From positions 1-64,000 of the forward strand of contig CAYFLR010000026.1 of the NCBI GenBank assembly GCA_964343805.1: a stretch of 64,000 nucleotides of DNA. Reading direction: 5' to 3'. Made by a program: the position numbers and the translations under genes. The stretch is from CAYFLR01 sp964343805. GTDB taxonomy: Bacteria; Bdellovibrionota_B; Oligoflexia; CAYFLR01. Below the pieces are notes generated by a model that was not told where the DNA came from, did no database searches, and saw only the letters and a program-made list of their open reading frames with translations. Below, piece after piece: positions 1 through 7,496 of the stretch (position 1 is its first letter; each line of letters opens with the position of its first letter).

Positions 1-192
1 ACTTGCTCTTGATCTTGCTCTTGAACTTGCTCTTGGCTAGTTTTTTCTTCTTGAACTTGCTCTTGATCTTGCTCTTGCTCTTGTTTTTGAGCTTGCTCTT
101 GCTCTTGATCTTGTTCTTGAACTTGCTCTTGGCTAGTTTTTTCTTCTTGAACTTGCTCTTGATCTTGCTCTTGCTCTTGCTTTTGAACTTGC
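1..192 (-). repeat. Tandem 96-bp repeat inside the Gln-rich gene
   Basis: Bases 1-96 and 97-192 align with four mismatches by eye. The period is 96 bp (32 codons), so the repeat keeps the reading frame of the minus-strand gene. Shorter CTTGCT/CTTGAT hexamers fill each unit. The array reaches the window edge, so the copy number is unknown. Confidence 0.85.
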
Positions 193-293
193 TCTTGATC
201 TTGGTTTTGATCTTGAGCTTGTTGTTGGTTAGCGCCAGCATAAAGGTTCATAGAAAGGGCTAGTCCGGCTATAAGTGCTACTAATGTTTTCAT
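1..293 (-). CDS. Secreted Gln-alternating repeat protein (C-terminus beyond window)
   Basis: The minus strand is open from an ATG at 293-291 to the window edge (97 codons visible). A strong ribosome site (GGAGGA) lies about 6 nt before the ATG. Residues 1-19 form a typical Sec signal peptide ending in LYA. After it nearly every second residue is Gln (pattern xQxQxQ with x = E, D, V, K or A), broken only by the short block EEKTS, which occurs twice 32 residues apart. The plus-strand Leu-rich frame over the same DNA is the antisense shadow of the CAA/GAG codons and lacks a signal or ribosome site. The protein is probably exported; its function is unknown. Strict alternation would put all Gln on one face of an extended beta strand, so a fibrous, amyloid-like or surface polymer role is conceivable, but that is inference. 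Confidence 0.8.
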   Translation of the reverse strand, partial: MKTLVALIAGLALSMNLYAGANQQQAQDQNQDQEQVQKQEQEQDQEQVQEEKTSQEQVQEQDQEQEQAQKQEQEQDQEQVQEEKTSQEQVQEQDQEQ

Positions 294-327
294 TTTATTC
301 CTCCGAATATTAATTTAAAAAAACGAC

Positions 328-386
328 CTACAATTGGCATATGTAGAAGGCTTTTGCCTTTAGTCTGGTTCGGTAAGACATTACCG
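328..386 (-). promoter_or_regulatory. Three consecutive hairpins in the leader of the Gln-rich gene
   Basis: Three inverted repeats lie head to tail upstream of the minus-strand start at 293: 371-376/381-386 (6 bp, 4-nt loop), 347-351/356-360 (5 bp, 4-nt loop) and 328-332/342-346 (5 bp). In the minus-strand transcript the last hairpin is followed by GTCG and seven U residues, 30-odd nt before the start codon, which resembles an attenuator or terminator. It could be a structured leader or riboswitch, but I could not match it to a known class. A TTGACA-like -35 lies further upstream (427-422) without a convincing -10. Confidence 0.4.
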
Positions 387-581
387 AGGTGATTAGCTAG
401 GTACCATGAAAAGTTTTAAATTGTCAAGAAAAAATTAGGAAAAAAATAAAAAATAATTTTAAATTCAATGATTACAACAATATAAAAGTTATAAAATAAA
501 TGCTCATTCTCTGCTTTAAAAGATTGCTTTTTGTCAATTTTTATATAGAATCACCCTGTTTAAATGAACAGGGGGATATCC

Positions 582-1223
582 ATGGATAAGTTTATAGAAG
601 AATTAGTAAGAGTAATTGGTATATGGCCACCAGCAGCCATGTGGAAAATACATCAAGTAGCAATGTATACGCGTACTGATATGGAAGAGTTATGTGAACT
701 TTACGGTTCCTTCAAAGGAGAAGAGGTCAATAAACACTCTCGGTTGAGTAAAGACGATGGAATTGCTTTTCTTGAGTACTGCCAGGAAAAGGAAAAGAAG
801 GGTATTGCTGCCGTAAGACTTGAAGATCAAGAGAAGCAAGAAGATGCATTAAATCGTGCAGAAGGATTTCTTTCTAAAATTAAGGAATTGAAAGAGAGTG
901 GAAGTAAAAATGAAGCCATCAATTCCTATTATTATATGATCGGTGAAATTGGTGCTAATTATCCAAAGGTCTCTGATGTGGTTGGCTGGTACTCTGATGT
1001 GAATGATATGATATTCGAGCTCAATGGGAAACCTCAGGAGGTTGCTCAGAATGTCCTTAAATCAGTTAACTTACTTTATCAGGATAAAAAACTTGATGAT
1101 ATAAAAGATCTGTTTGATCAATATAAAGATAAATTGCCTGAGGAAACAGTTAAATACCTTCTCGATGAAATAGAAAAGACGCTTAAAACTAAAGAATTTA
1201 CCTCTCACTTTCCCAAGGTTTGA
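582..1223 (+). CDS. Hypothetical helical protein
   Basis: About 213 residues, not recognised. The ATG at 582 is preferred over the in-frame ATG at 564 because an AGGGGGAT ribosome site sits just before it. There is no signal peptide and no clear membrane segment. The N-terminal third is short and tryptophan/histidine containing; the middle (about residues 75-100) is rich in Lys and Glu; the C-terminal half has amphipathic helices resembling degenerate TPR-type repeats (pattern L..a..l...y/k...d). It is probably cytoplasmic. The next gene follows after 92 bp on the same strand, so the two may be co-transcribed, although a hairpin separates them. No function can be assigned. Confidence 0.6.
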   Translation: MDKFIEELVRVIGIWPPAAMWKIHQVAMYTRTDMEELCELYGSFKGEEVNKHSRLSKDDGIAFLEYCQEKEKKGIAAVRLEDQEKQEDALNRAEGFLSKIKELKESGSKNEAINSYYYMIGEIGANYPKVSDVVGWYSDVNDMIFELNGKPQEVAQNVLKSVNLLYQDKKLDDIKDLFDQYKDKLPEETVKYLLDEIEKTLKTKEFTSHFPKV

Positions 1224-1283
1224 TCTTATTTCAAAAATGATTTACTATACAAAATAGACACTTAGATCCAGATTAAAACTTAA

Positions 1284-1309
1284 CCCAGGTAAGAAGGCTT
1301 ACCACTGGG
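1284..1309 (+). promoter_or_regulatory. Hairpin sequestering the ribosome-binding region
   Basis: CCCA (1284-1287) pairs with TGGG (1306-1309), and GGTAAG (1288-1293) pairs with CTTACC (1298-1303), around an AAGG loop with a 2-nt bulge (1304-1305). The 3' arm runs into the G-rich stretch (1307-1312) that would be the Shine-Dalgarno site for the GTG at 1316. The position suggests control of translation, or read-through control from the upstream gene. Confidence 0.45.
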
Positions 1310-1315
1310 GGGAGC

Positions 1316-3478
1316 GTGGTTACAGATTTGAAAGCTGTTCTATTTTGTTTATTAGTGTTCTTATTCTTTAATTCCCTTATAATGGCTTCATTTAGACAAT
1401 TACCTGTCTATGGTTCCTCTTTGTCTCATGTCTTAAAGTCACCAGATGATAGTTCCCTATTTGCTCTAAGTGCAAACCAGACCATCTATAGATCGCTCGA
1501 TAATGGAGATACTTGGAAGGAGTATTACGGCAGCCTTAATAAGATCAATGATATGATTTTAATGTCAGATGAGGATGCTAATCGAAGTGTATTACTTTAT
1601 ATAGAGCGGGGAGTTGTCTATCGTACATTTTTAAGTGAAAAACTTATGACACCCACCTTAACTTTACCTTGTCGCGGTAAGAGCGGGGAGTGTACCTACC
1701 GGTTTATAAATCATGCTAGCCCAGATATGCTTTACGTAGAAGTTTTTAATGAGGCCACCCCTTTAGAGAACCGGGTCTATTTTTCTAAGAACATGGGGGA
1801 AACATGGCAGATTAAAGAGCGTGTTTCCAAATCCAACATTGCCATTGCTAAATCTGGAGAGACTTGGTGGTCTGATCTCTATAAAAGTAGAGATGAAGGG
1901 GAAACCTGGTCGTTAATTTCGTCTAAAATACCTTCATTTTCAAAAGGAAAAGTAAAAAAGATTCTTCCCATTTCAGCAGATGAGGATTCTATTTTTATTT
2001 GGTTGGATCGAATCTACAGTTACCAACTGGGAGGTAAACTAGTTGATATTGGTATGATGGAGGCTGTTCATGATTTCATAGCTGATCCAAAAGGAAAGCT
2101 ATGGATTTTGAGTACTACAGGTAAGTTGTATAGTTATGATAATGGAAATGATAGCCATCCTGTTTTGCGGGTAGAAAACTGGACTGCCACCAATATGGAT
2201 CGATTGAAATTGTCAATGGATGGTGAGCATATCTGGGTTGGAGACCATCGATTACTCATTGATGAATCCCTGGAACAAAAAAATGTAGGCATTAAGGAGA
2301 TTGATCTTATTCATTACACCTGTCTAAGTGAGCGTTGTGAAAACCTGCTGGTGGCAAGTAAGAGTCAGATCTTTAGAAGCCAAAATCAAGGTGTTGACTG
2401 GGAATTAGTATATACTGCTAATCGTAATGAAAAGATAATAGATTTAGAAGGGCATCAAACAGGGGCTTTAGCTCTAGTTGGACAAGGGTCGATTCAAAGG
2501 ATTGTTGCCAGTGGCAATGGGAGTAGTTGGCAAGAAACATCCCTACTAGAAAATGTCGAAATAGTAGAAAATGGGCTAGTGCAAAAAGTTATTTCTCCTA
2601 AAGGTAAAAATGGATTTAGTCAGCCTGACCCCAGTTTAATATTAGTAAAGGAAGATACTGCTCAAATAACAATGGATGAGGGTAAAACCTGGAAGTCTAT
2701 TGTAATGCCAGATAGTGGTAAAATTCAATTTTTAAGATTTCACCCTCTCAACTCAGGTGAGCTTTATATAGGAACTTTAGGTGAAGACAGGGAGGATGAA
2801 ACCATTGGTGGAGTCTATACCAGTTTAGACTTAGGAGAAACTTGGACTAGAAATGATTTACTTTCCTATCAATCAGCATGTCAGATCTATTTTCATCAAT
2901 ACAATGCGGATATTTTCTTTCTATTAGCCAGAAAAAAGAATGGTCCTATTTCTAGCTGTTTTGGAGATTTGATTATGACCCAAGATAGAGGAGATAGATG
3001 GAAAAAAACAGCTATCAAAGATCAAATTAAAATTGTGTCTAGCAGTATTCAATATCGAGACGATTTTTTTCTTACCACTACAGACAATCGAATTATTGTC
3101 CTTCCTTCTACCATGAATATGGCCCAACATTTAAATAATCGATTAAGTTATAATTTTACAATTAATTACTTCATCCCAAATGTTAAAATTGCAGGATCGG
3201 ATAATGGCTTGAAACTTCTAGTGAGGGAAGATGCCGTGGTGGAACCGATGGATCTGTCTTCTTTGATTTTAGAGGAAAAGGTTGAGGAAAATTCTGCTAT
3301 AGTTCCAGAGGAAAAAACTGTGGAGCCGAGTGCTAAAGAAAAAAATATACCTTCAGTAAATACATTTGGATGTCAAATTGGGTCACCAGTGTCTGGCTCC
3401 ATTTTATTTTTGTTCCTATTACTCCCTTTACTTTTAAAATTATTACAAAAGGTGATTAAACATGAAGATGAACGCTAG
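1316..3478 (+). CDS. Asp-box (BNR) beta-propeller surface protein with MYXO-CTERM-like tail
   Basis: 720 residues from a GTG start. Residues about 6-24 are a signal peptide. The body carries at least seven Asp-box motifs (S/T-x-D/N-x-G-x-T/D-W), near residues 60, 157, 191, 353, 451, 502 and 554, as in sialidase, sortilin and Ycf48-type propellers. No catalytic sialidase residues can be asserted, so a binding or structural propeller is the safer reading. After an acidic, Pro/Glu-rich linker (about 640-675) comes Gly-Cys, about ten small or polar residues, a hydrophobic helix and a basic tail (KVIKHEDER). This layout matches MYXO-CTERM sorting signals, processed by myxosortases in myxobacteria and relatives. 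The protein probably sits on the cell surface after export. Its end overlaps the next gene by 17 nt. Confidence 0.72.
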   Translation: MVTDLKAVLFCLLVFLFFNSLIMASFRQLPVYGSSLSHVLKSPDDSSLFALSANQTIYRSLDNGDTWKEYYGSLNKINDMILMSDEDANRSVLLYIERGVVYRTFLSEKLMTPTLTLPCRGKSGECTYRFINHASPDMLYVEVFNEATPLENRVYFSKNMGETWQIKERVSKSNIAIAKSGETWWSDLYKSRDEGETWSLISSKIPSFSKGKVKKILPISADEDSIFIWLDRIYSYQLGGKLVDIGMMEAVHDFIADPKGKLWILSTTGKLYSYDNGNDSHPVLRVENWTATNMDRLKLSMDGEHIWVGDHRLLIDESLEQKNVGIKEIDLIHYTCLSERCENLLVASKSQIFRSQNQGVDWELVYTANRNEKIIDLEGHQTGALALVGQGSIQRIVASGNGSSWQETSLLENVEIVENGLVQKVISPKGKNGFSQPDPSLILVKEDTAQITMDEGKTWKSIVMPDSGKIQFLRFHPLNSGELYIGTLGEDREDETIGGVYTSLDLGETWTRNDLLSYQSACQIYFHQYNADIFFLLARKKNGPISSCFGDLIMTQDRGDRWKKTAIKDQIKIVSSSIQYRDDFFLTTTDNRIIVLPSTMNMAQHLNNRLSYNFTINYFIPNVKIAGSDNGLKLLVREDAVVEPMDLSSLILEEKVEENSAIVPEEKTVEPSAKEKNIPSVNTFGCQIGSPVSGSILFLFLLLPLLLKLLQKVIKHEDER

Positions 3479-3935
3479 GAGTTTAAACCATGTCCTCATT
3501 CAGCCCTTTAAGCAGATTAAAATAGGGGTCTATTTTATCGCTTGGAGTGTGGTTTTTATGGTGGCTGCCGGATTTATCTTTTTCCAAATAACCTATGAAC
3601 AGCATGCCAACGTAATGAAAATTTTTAATGTAGTTGATTCAACTACTCGCTGGGATTTATTGGCCAATGATGTGGTGCTAAGTGGTCTTATAAAAGTTTC
3701 AGTGCTGTTGGTGGGATATACCATTTTAACTCTTTTACTTTCGATTTCTCTAACTCATAGGATCTACGGCCCTCTTGTATCAATTCATAAGTTTATTGAT
3801 GAGCTGAGTGAAGGTCAGTATCAAAAAAGGGTTACCATTCGTAAAAAAGATGAACTTAAAATGTTGGCAGCGAAACTCAATTCGCTGGCAGAGAAACTAG
3901 AAAAAAAACACTCTCCGAACTCATCATCTGAATAG
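3462..3935 (+). CDS. HAMP-domain membrane protein without output domain
   Basis: 157 residues. Two transmembrane helices (about 23-43 and 83-103) enclose a periplasmic loop of about 40 residues. A HAMP domain follows (about 100-150), starting with SLTHRIYGPL and containing a Pro and a terminal DELxxLAxxLN heptad pattern. The protein ends right after HAMP, with no kinase, methyl-accepting or cyclase module. It shares the N-terminal motif PFKQIKIG and the motif THR-I/M-YGP with the gene at 4839-5288, so the two are paralogues flanking rsmI. It probably transmits or scaffolds a signal by interacting with other HAMP proteins; this is inference. The start at 3462 overlaps the upstream gene, suggesting translational coupling. 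Confidence 0.75.
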   Translation: MKMNARSLNHVLIQPFKQIKIGVYFIAWSVVFMVAAGFIFFQITYEQHANVMKIFNVVDSTTRWDLLANDVVLSGLIKVSVLLVGYTILTLLLSISLTHRIYGPLVSIHKFIDELSEGQYQKRVTIRKKDELKMLAAKLNSLAEKLEKKHSPNSSSE

Positions 3936-3938
3936 AGT

Positions 3939-4835
3939 TTAGCTGTTTTTATATTCCACTAAGAAGGGATAGATCTGTCCCTTTTTTAATCCAAATTTGG
4001 CTTTGAGAAAGTTTATAATTTCTTTGTTAGTGGCAGAGGGAATGGTTTTAATGACAAGTTCGATCTCTTTTGTGAGCTCTGTCTTCATATCGTCAGATAA
4101 GTCACTTTGAGTGTGCTTTTCTTGCCCGTTGTCTATATATAGTATACCAACGAATTCTCCTTTTGCTTTCACCTGCTCGCAGATCGTGTCCGGAGTGAAT
4201 GATTTTAATGGAAGAGAAATTCTCTCTTCAAATTTCTTGGTTAATTCTCTAAAAAGCTCTAAATGAAGTTCTGGATTGCTTTCTAGTGCTAAGCTACACA
4301 ACTCAGTGCAAACATTATGAACATTGTGAGGTGTGCAGAAGAAAATCAAGGTAGGAGTTTCTTGATTGGATATATATTTTTTTACTAATTTAATCCTTGC
4401 AGTGCGAGTGGCCGGTAGAAAACCAATAAAAGTGAATGTTTGAGTCGGCCGAGTTGAGAGAGAAATTGCTGCAGTGAGAGAAGAGGCTCCTGGAATTGTG
4501 ACAGTGGGGATTTTTTCTTCAGATGCTTGTTTTACTAGGAGGTATCCAGGGTCATTGAGGCAGGGTGTTCCCGCATCACTGACAATGGCTACATGGAGAT
4601 TCTTATCAAGGCAGTTTTTTATTAACTGGGAAGTAGCTTTTTGCTCATTAAAACTGTGGAGAGATTGGAGTGGGGTGTTTACTTGATAGCGATTGAGGAG
4701 CTTTTTAGTTTGTCTAGTGTCTTCGGCAGCTATCAAATCAACTTGTTTCAGTGTATCCAATGCTCTTTGGGTAATATCCTCTAAGTTTCCTATTGGGGTT
4801 GAAACCATGTAGAACTGAGGCGAATCAAAGGGCAT
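3939..4835 (-). CDS. rsmI: 16S rRNA (cytidine1402-2'-O)-methyltransferase RsmI
   Basis: 298 residues, usual length for the family. It shows the tetrapyrrole-methylase-type SAM fold: N-terminal VSTPIGNLEDIT, then AAEDTRQTKKLL, then VSDAGTPCLNDPG, then TIPGASSLTAAIS, then the family-typical FTFIGFLP and FRELTKKFEE. These are the diagnostic RsmI motifs. The enzyme methylates the ribose of C1402 in the ribosomal decoding centre. Its stop lies 3 bp from the stop of the convergent HAMP gene, and its start is 3 bp from the upstream minus-strand HAMP gene, so those two probably share a transcript. Confidence 0.95.
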   Translation of the reverse strand: MPFDSPQFYMVSTPIGNLEDITQRALDTLKQVDLIAAEDTRQTKKLLNRYQVNTPLQSLHSFNEQKATSQLIKNCLDKNLHVAIVSDAGTPCLNDPGYLLVKQASEEKIPTVTIPGASSLTAAISLSTRPTQTFTFIGFLPATRTARIKLVKKYISNQETPTLIFFCTPHNVHNVCTELCSLALESNPELHLELFRELTKKFEERISLPLKSFTPDTICEQVKAKGEFVGILYIDNGQEKHTQSDLSDDMKTELTKEIELVIKTIPSATNKEIINFLKAKFGLKKGQIYPFLVEYKNS

Positions 4836-4838
4836 GGG

Positions 4839-5288
4839 TTATTTCTTTACTTGGATGTACTGGTTGATAAGAGCGGCTGTCTCATGAAATTCATCACCTT
4901 TACGAAGCTCAATTCGGGTGATATTTTCCCCTTGAATCAGTCGTCGAAGTTGGTTGTTTATTGCATTAATAGGACCATACATTCTATGGGTCCATCTCAA
5001 CGCTAAAAAGGTGGTAATGATGATAAAAAGGAGACAGATGAGTGCGAGAATCAAAATAGCCCAAATCTGTACTTGCTGGGCTTGAGTTTCGAGGGCGAGC
5101 ACTGCTTCGGGTGGTAATTTTACTAACCGAATGAGGTTGTAAACAACCTTGTAATAGTCGCTTATGAAGTAGTAGAAGGCGGCAGCGCTACTAATTCCAA
5201 AAAGGACATTTAGTAACATCAAATAGAGGCCAATTTTAATTTGCTTAAAAGGTTCCACTAAGATGTTTTTTAATTTGCGATTATTCAC
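4839..5288 (-). CDS. HAMP-domain membrane protein, paralogue of the 3462 gene
   Basis: 149 residues from a GTG at 5288, chosen because AGGAGA lies 8 nt upstream. Two transmembrane helices (about 18-42 and 74-98) are followed by a truncated HAMP (about 95-145) beginning WTHRMYGPI, and nothing after it. The N-terminal motif VEPFKQIKIGLYL matches IQPFKQIKIGVYF in the paralogue. It is transcribed toward rsmI. No output domain is present, so it probably works as a signalling partner or membrane organiser; this is inference. Confidence 0.72.
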   Translation of the reverse strand: MNNRKLKNILVEPFKQIKIGLYLMLLNVLFGISSAAAFYYFISDYYKVVYNLIRLVKLPPEAVLALETQAQQVQIWAILILALICLLFIIITTFLALRWTHRMYGPINAINNQLRRLIQGENITRIELRKGDEFHETAALINQYIQVKK

Positions 5289-5425
5289 TCAAGTATCTCC
5301 TGAAGTAGCAATTAAAGCTAGTAATCCAAGTTATAAATATTCTTTGGATTCGCAATCTATAAGCCATTATACTGCTTATACCTGGATATTTCATGAGAAA
5401 TCGTAACATAAAGGAAGGAAATTTT

Positions 5426-5484
5426 ATGAAATACTAAAATGGAGGGTAAAACCTAGGATGTCAAACAAATTGACTTTAGATTAA
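5426..5484 (+). other. Three tiny tandem ORFs ahead of the phosphoribosyltransferase-like gene
   Basis: After a strong ribosome site (AAGGAAGGA at 5411-5419) come ATG-AAA-TAC-stop (5426-5437), then ATG at 5439 reading MEGKT-stop (to 5456), then ATG at 5458 reading MSNKLTLD-stop (to 5484). The real gene downstream (5507) lacks a comparable ribosome site. This could be a leader-peptide arrangement, or chance. Only the positions and the ribosome site are directly seen. Confidence 0.25.
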
Positions 5485-5506
5485 AAAAGCGGTTAAGTTG
5501 CCAGCT

Positions 5507-6442
5507 ATGATTACAAAAAATAAAGAAAGTCTCATAAATCTGTTATTTGATACCAAGGCCCTGCAAGTAAGTGAAGCCTCGAAACCCTTCTGGTACACTT
5601 CAGGTATGGTGGGTCCTTATTATGTTAACACTCATTTTCTACTAAATGGTCAATCCATTGCGGAAGAGCTGCTGTCTATCATTGATCAAAATAAAGACAA
5701 GCCCATTGAGTGCTCCCATATAGTGACTCAATTTCTTTTGGAGCAGTATGAAAAGCCTGGTCTCTATAAAAAGGTCATTGATTTAGTCGTTGACCAACTT
5801 AAAACCTTAATGACGAATAAAGAGACTCCACTTAAGTTTATTTCAGGGGGAGAAAGAAGAGATTGGTATTTTTCTGTGGTGCCAGCCAAGTTGTTAGGGT
5901 TACCTCATCTTTACCTTTTTAAGAATCAACAGGCTATTTTTGGTCTCGGAGACGAATACAGTCACTGTAGTTTAGAGAGTTATACTCAAACAGTGAAAGG
6001 AGCTTACACAGTTCATATAGTGGATCTCATAACAAAAGCTTCCAGTTACTTTGATTACTGGATTCCTGCACTAGAAAAGCTTGATATTATGTTGAAGGAC
6101 TCTATCACCATCATAAACCGGAATGAAAGTGGAAATCGATTGGAGAATGCCGGGTATAATGTTCATAGCTTGGCTACTATTGACCTTGCATTTTTTGAAC
6201 GGGCCTGTTCGCAAGATTTAATTTCTAAGGAACAACATCAGTTGGTGAGTGATTATTTAAAAAATCCCTACATGTCTATGAAAGCTTTTATAAAAAGCCA
6301 CCCTGGATTTATTGTGGATTCATACCAAGAAGGAGGTAAGCTTAGGACGAGGGTAGAGAAATTCTTTGAATTGAATCCCTATGATTTTTCTGAGGAGTTT
6401 ATTCGAGATTTAAAAGCAAATTGCTATTCATCTGTAGAATGA
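5507..6442 (+). CDS. Orotate phosphoribosyltransferase-like protein
   Basis: About 311 residues. Motifs resemble a PRTase of the orotate family in an extended form: FWYTSGMVGPYYVNTHFLLNG near the N-terminus, FISGGERRDWYFS (about 115-127), AKLLGLPHLYLFK, and a hydrophobic strand VHIVDLITKAS that could stand in for the PRPP loop (normally VVxDDxxTTG/S) but has lost the acidic pair. It may therefore be a divergent or regulatory PyrE homologue. pyrF sits at 38237-39220 in the same window, so a pyrimidine role is reasonable. The ATG at 5507 is used; a TTG at 5498 is an alternative and neither has a clear ribosome site. It overlaps the convergent gene by 19 nt. Confidence 0.6.
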   Translation: MITKNKESLINLLFDTKALQVSEASKPFWYTSGMVGPYYVNTHFLLNGQSIAEELLSIIDQNKDKPIECSHIVTQFLLEQYEKPGLYKKVIDLVVDQLKTLMTNKETPLKFISGGERRDWYFSVVPAKLLGLPHLYLFKNQQAIFGLGDEYSHCSLESYTQTVKGAYTVHIVDLITKASSYFDYWIPALEKLDIMLKDSITIINRNESGNRLENAGYNVHSLATIDLAFFERACSQDLISKEQHQLVSDYLKNPYMSMKAFIKSHPGFIVDSYQEGGKLRTRVEKFFELNPYDFSEEFIRDLKANCYSSVE

Positions 6443-7335
6443 GCAGGACTCTCTTTTGTTTTCTTTTCTTCTTCCCTGCGGGGGAAAAAACCACCGGGTA
6501 GCTTAAGAGCTACTTTTACTTCTTCATAAACTTGATCGAGTTGGGTGCGCTCTCTCAAAAACTTTTGATCACTATCCAATTTCTCAACTTGCTGAATCCA
6601 TTTCATCAACTGTTCTTCAATCCGGTAAGGCTCTAGTGCCTCCAACTCATAGGTTTCTTTAGAGTTCAATGTACTCTTCAATTGGGAGATTTTAGAATTA
6701 AATTCTTTCTTTTTACGTTTATAGAAAGGGATAAAAACAGTAAAGAAAAAGATAGGAGTAATTGTTACAAGAAGTATTCCAGCCAATGAAAGACGGTTCT
6801 TCAGCCAGTTCCCATGCCCTACCTCTTTAAGGATCTTCATTATGAGGGTTTCTAAACCCAGTCCAATGCCTGATCTGTTTTCCGATTCTAACGAGAAGTC
6901 GGGAAGAGCTTCCTCTGCAGCCTTTTCTAGAGTGGATTGAGAGAAGTTTGCTGGGGGATTTGTACTGGTAAGATACTTAATCCCTTGATTGGTGGCAAAG
7001 ATAACTACGTCATTTCCTCGGATAAGTTCTCTGTCCTTGATACTTGCAAGTAATAAAGCTAATTGCTCTTTTTGTTCAATTCTTAATATGAAGATTTTTA
7101 AATTTAGGTTATAACTCACTGAAAGAAGAGCTTTTTCTTTGAGGGTCAAGCGATCCACAATTGTAAGTGTGTTGGTGAAATCATGGATTACTTCTCCTTC
7201 AAGGTAGGTCTGTTCCACCAACTTAATAGTGTTTATAAGTTGATTCTCGCTATTTGTTTTATTATTAGCATGGAGACTCTTCATAAAGAGGAGTGGGATA
7301 AAAAAAAGAAAGATCAATAAATAGATTTGCTTCAT
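6424..7335 (-). CDS. Membrane protein with signal peptide and possible TPM-type domain
   Basis: About 303 residues if started at the ATG at 7335, where the signal peptide (MKQIYLLIFLFFIPLLF) begins; a TTG at 7371 would add 12 residues. After the signal an extracytoplasmic region of about 145 residues has strands and a phrase (VVIFATNQGIKYL) reminiscent of TPM-domain proteins. A transmembrane helix follows (about 180-203), then a charged, coiled-coil cytoplasmic tail ending in KKTKESPAHSTDE. The TPM assignment rests only on this layout and a weak pattern, so it may be a different fold. It stands alone on its strand. Confidence 0.5.
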   Translation of the reverse strand: MKQIYLLIFLFFIPLLFMKSLHANNKTNSENQLINTIKLVEQTYLEGEVIHDFTNTLTIVDRLTLKEKALLSVSYNLNLKIFILRIEQKEQLALLLASIKDRELIRGNDVVIFATNQGIKYLTSTNPPANFSQSTLEKAAEEALPDFSLESENRSGIGLGLETLIMKILKEVGHGNWLKNRLSLAGILLVTITPIFFFTVFIPFYKRKKKEFNSKISQLKSTLNSKETYELEALEPYRIEEQLMKWIQQVEKLDSDQKFLRERTQLDQVYEEVKVALKLPGGFFPRREEEKKTKESPAHSTDE

Positions 7336-7496
7336 CTTTATAATGTTAGAAAAAATTCCATTTTTGTGCAAGTTATCTAGAGAGTTAATGTATTTTTACT
7401 TTCCTTAAAAAATAATTTTATAAATAATAAAAATTATTTGACCTTCCCTTTAAGAATATGCTAAAAGTCGCTATTGGATAATCTTTGAGGTGTTTT

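Noticed and set aside
1..211. Repeats as a CRISPR array
   Set aside because: Units are 96-bp tandem copies without spacers, inside a coding frame.
3..263. Plus-strand Leu-rich open frame
   Set aside because: It is the reverse complement of CAA/GAG-rich codons of the minus-strand gene; no ribosome site or signal.
328..386. c-di-GMP (GEMM) or other known riboswitch
   Set aside because: The conserved core sequences of those classes are absent.
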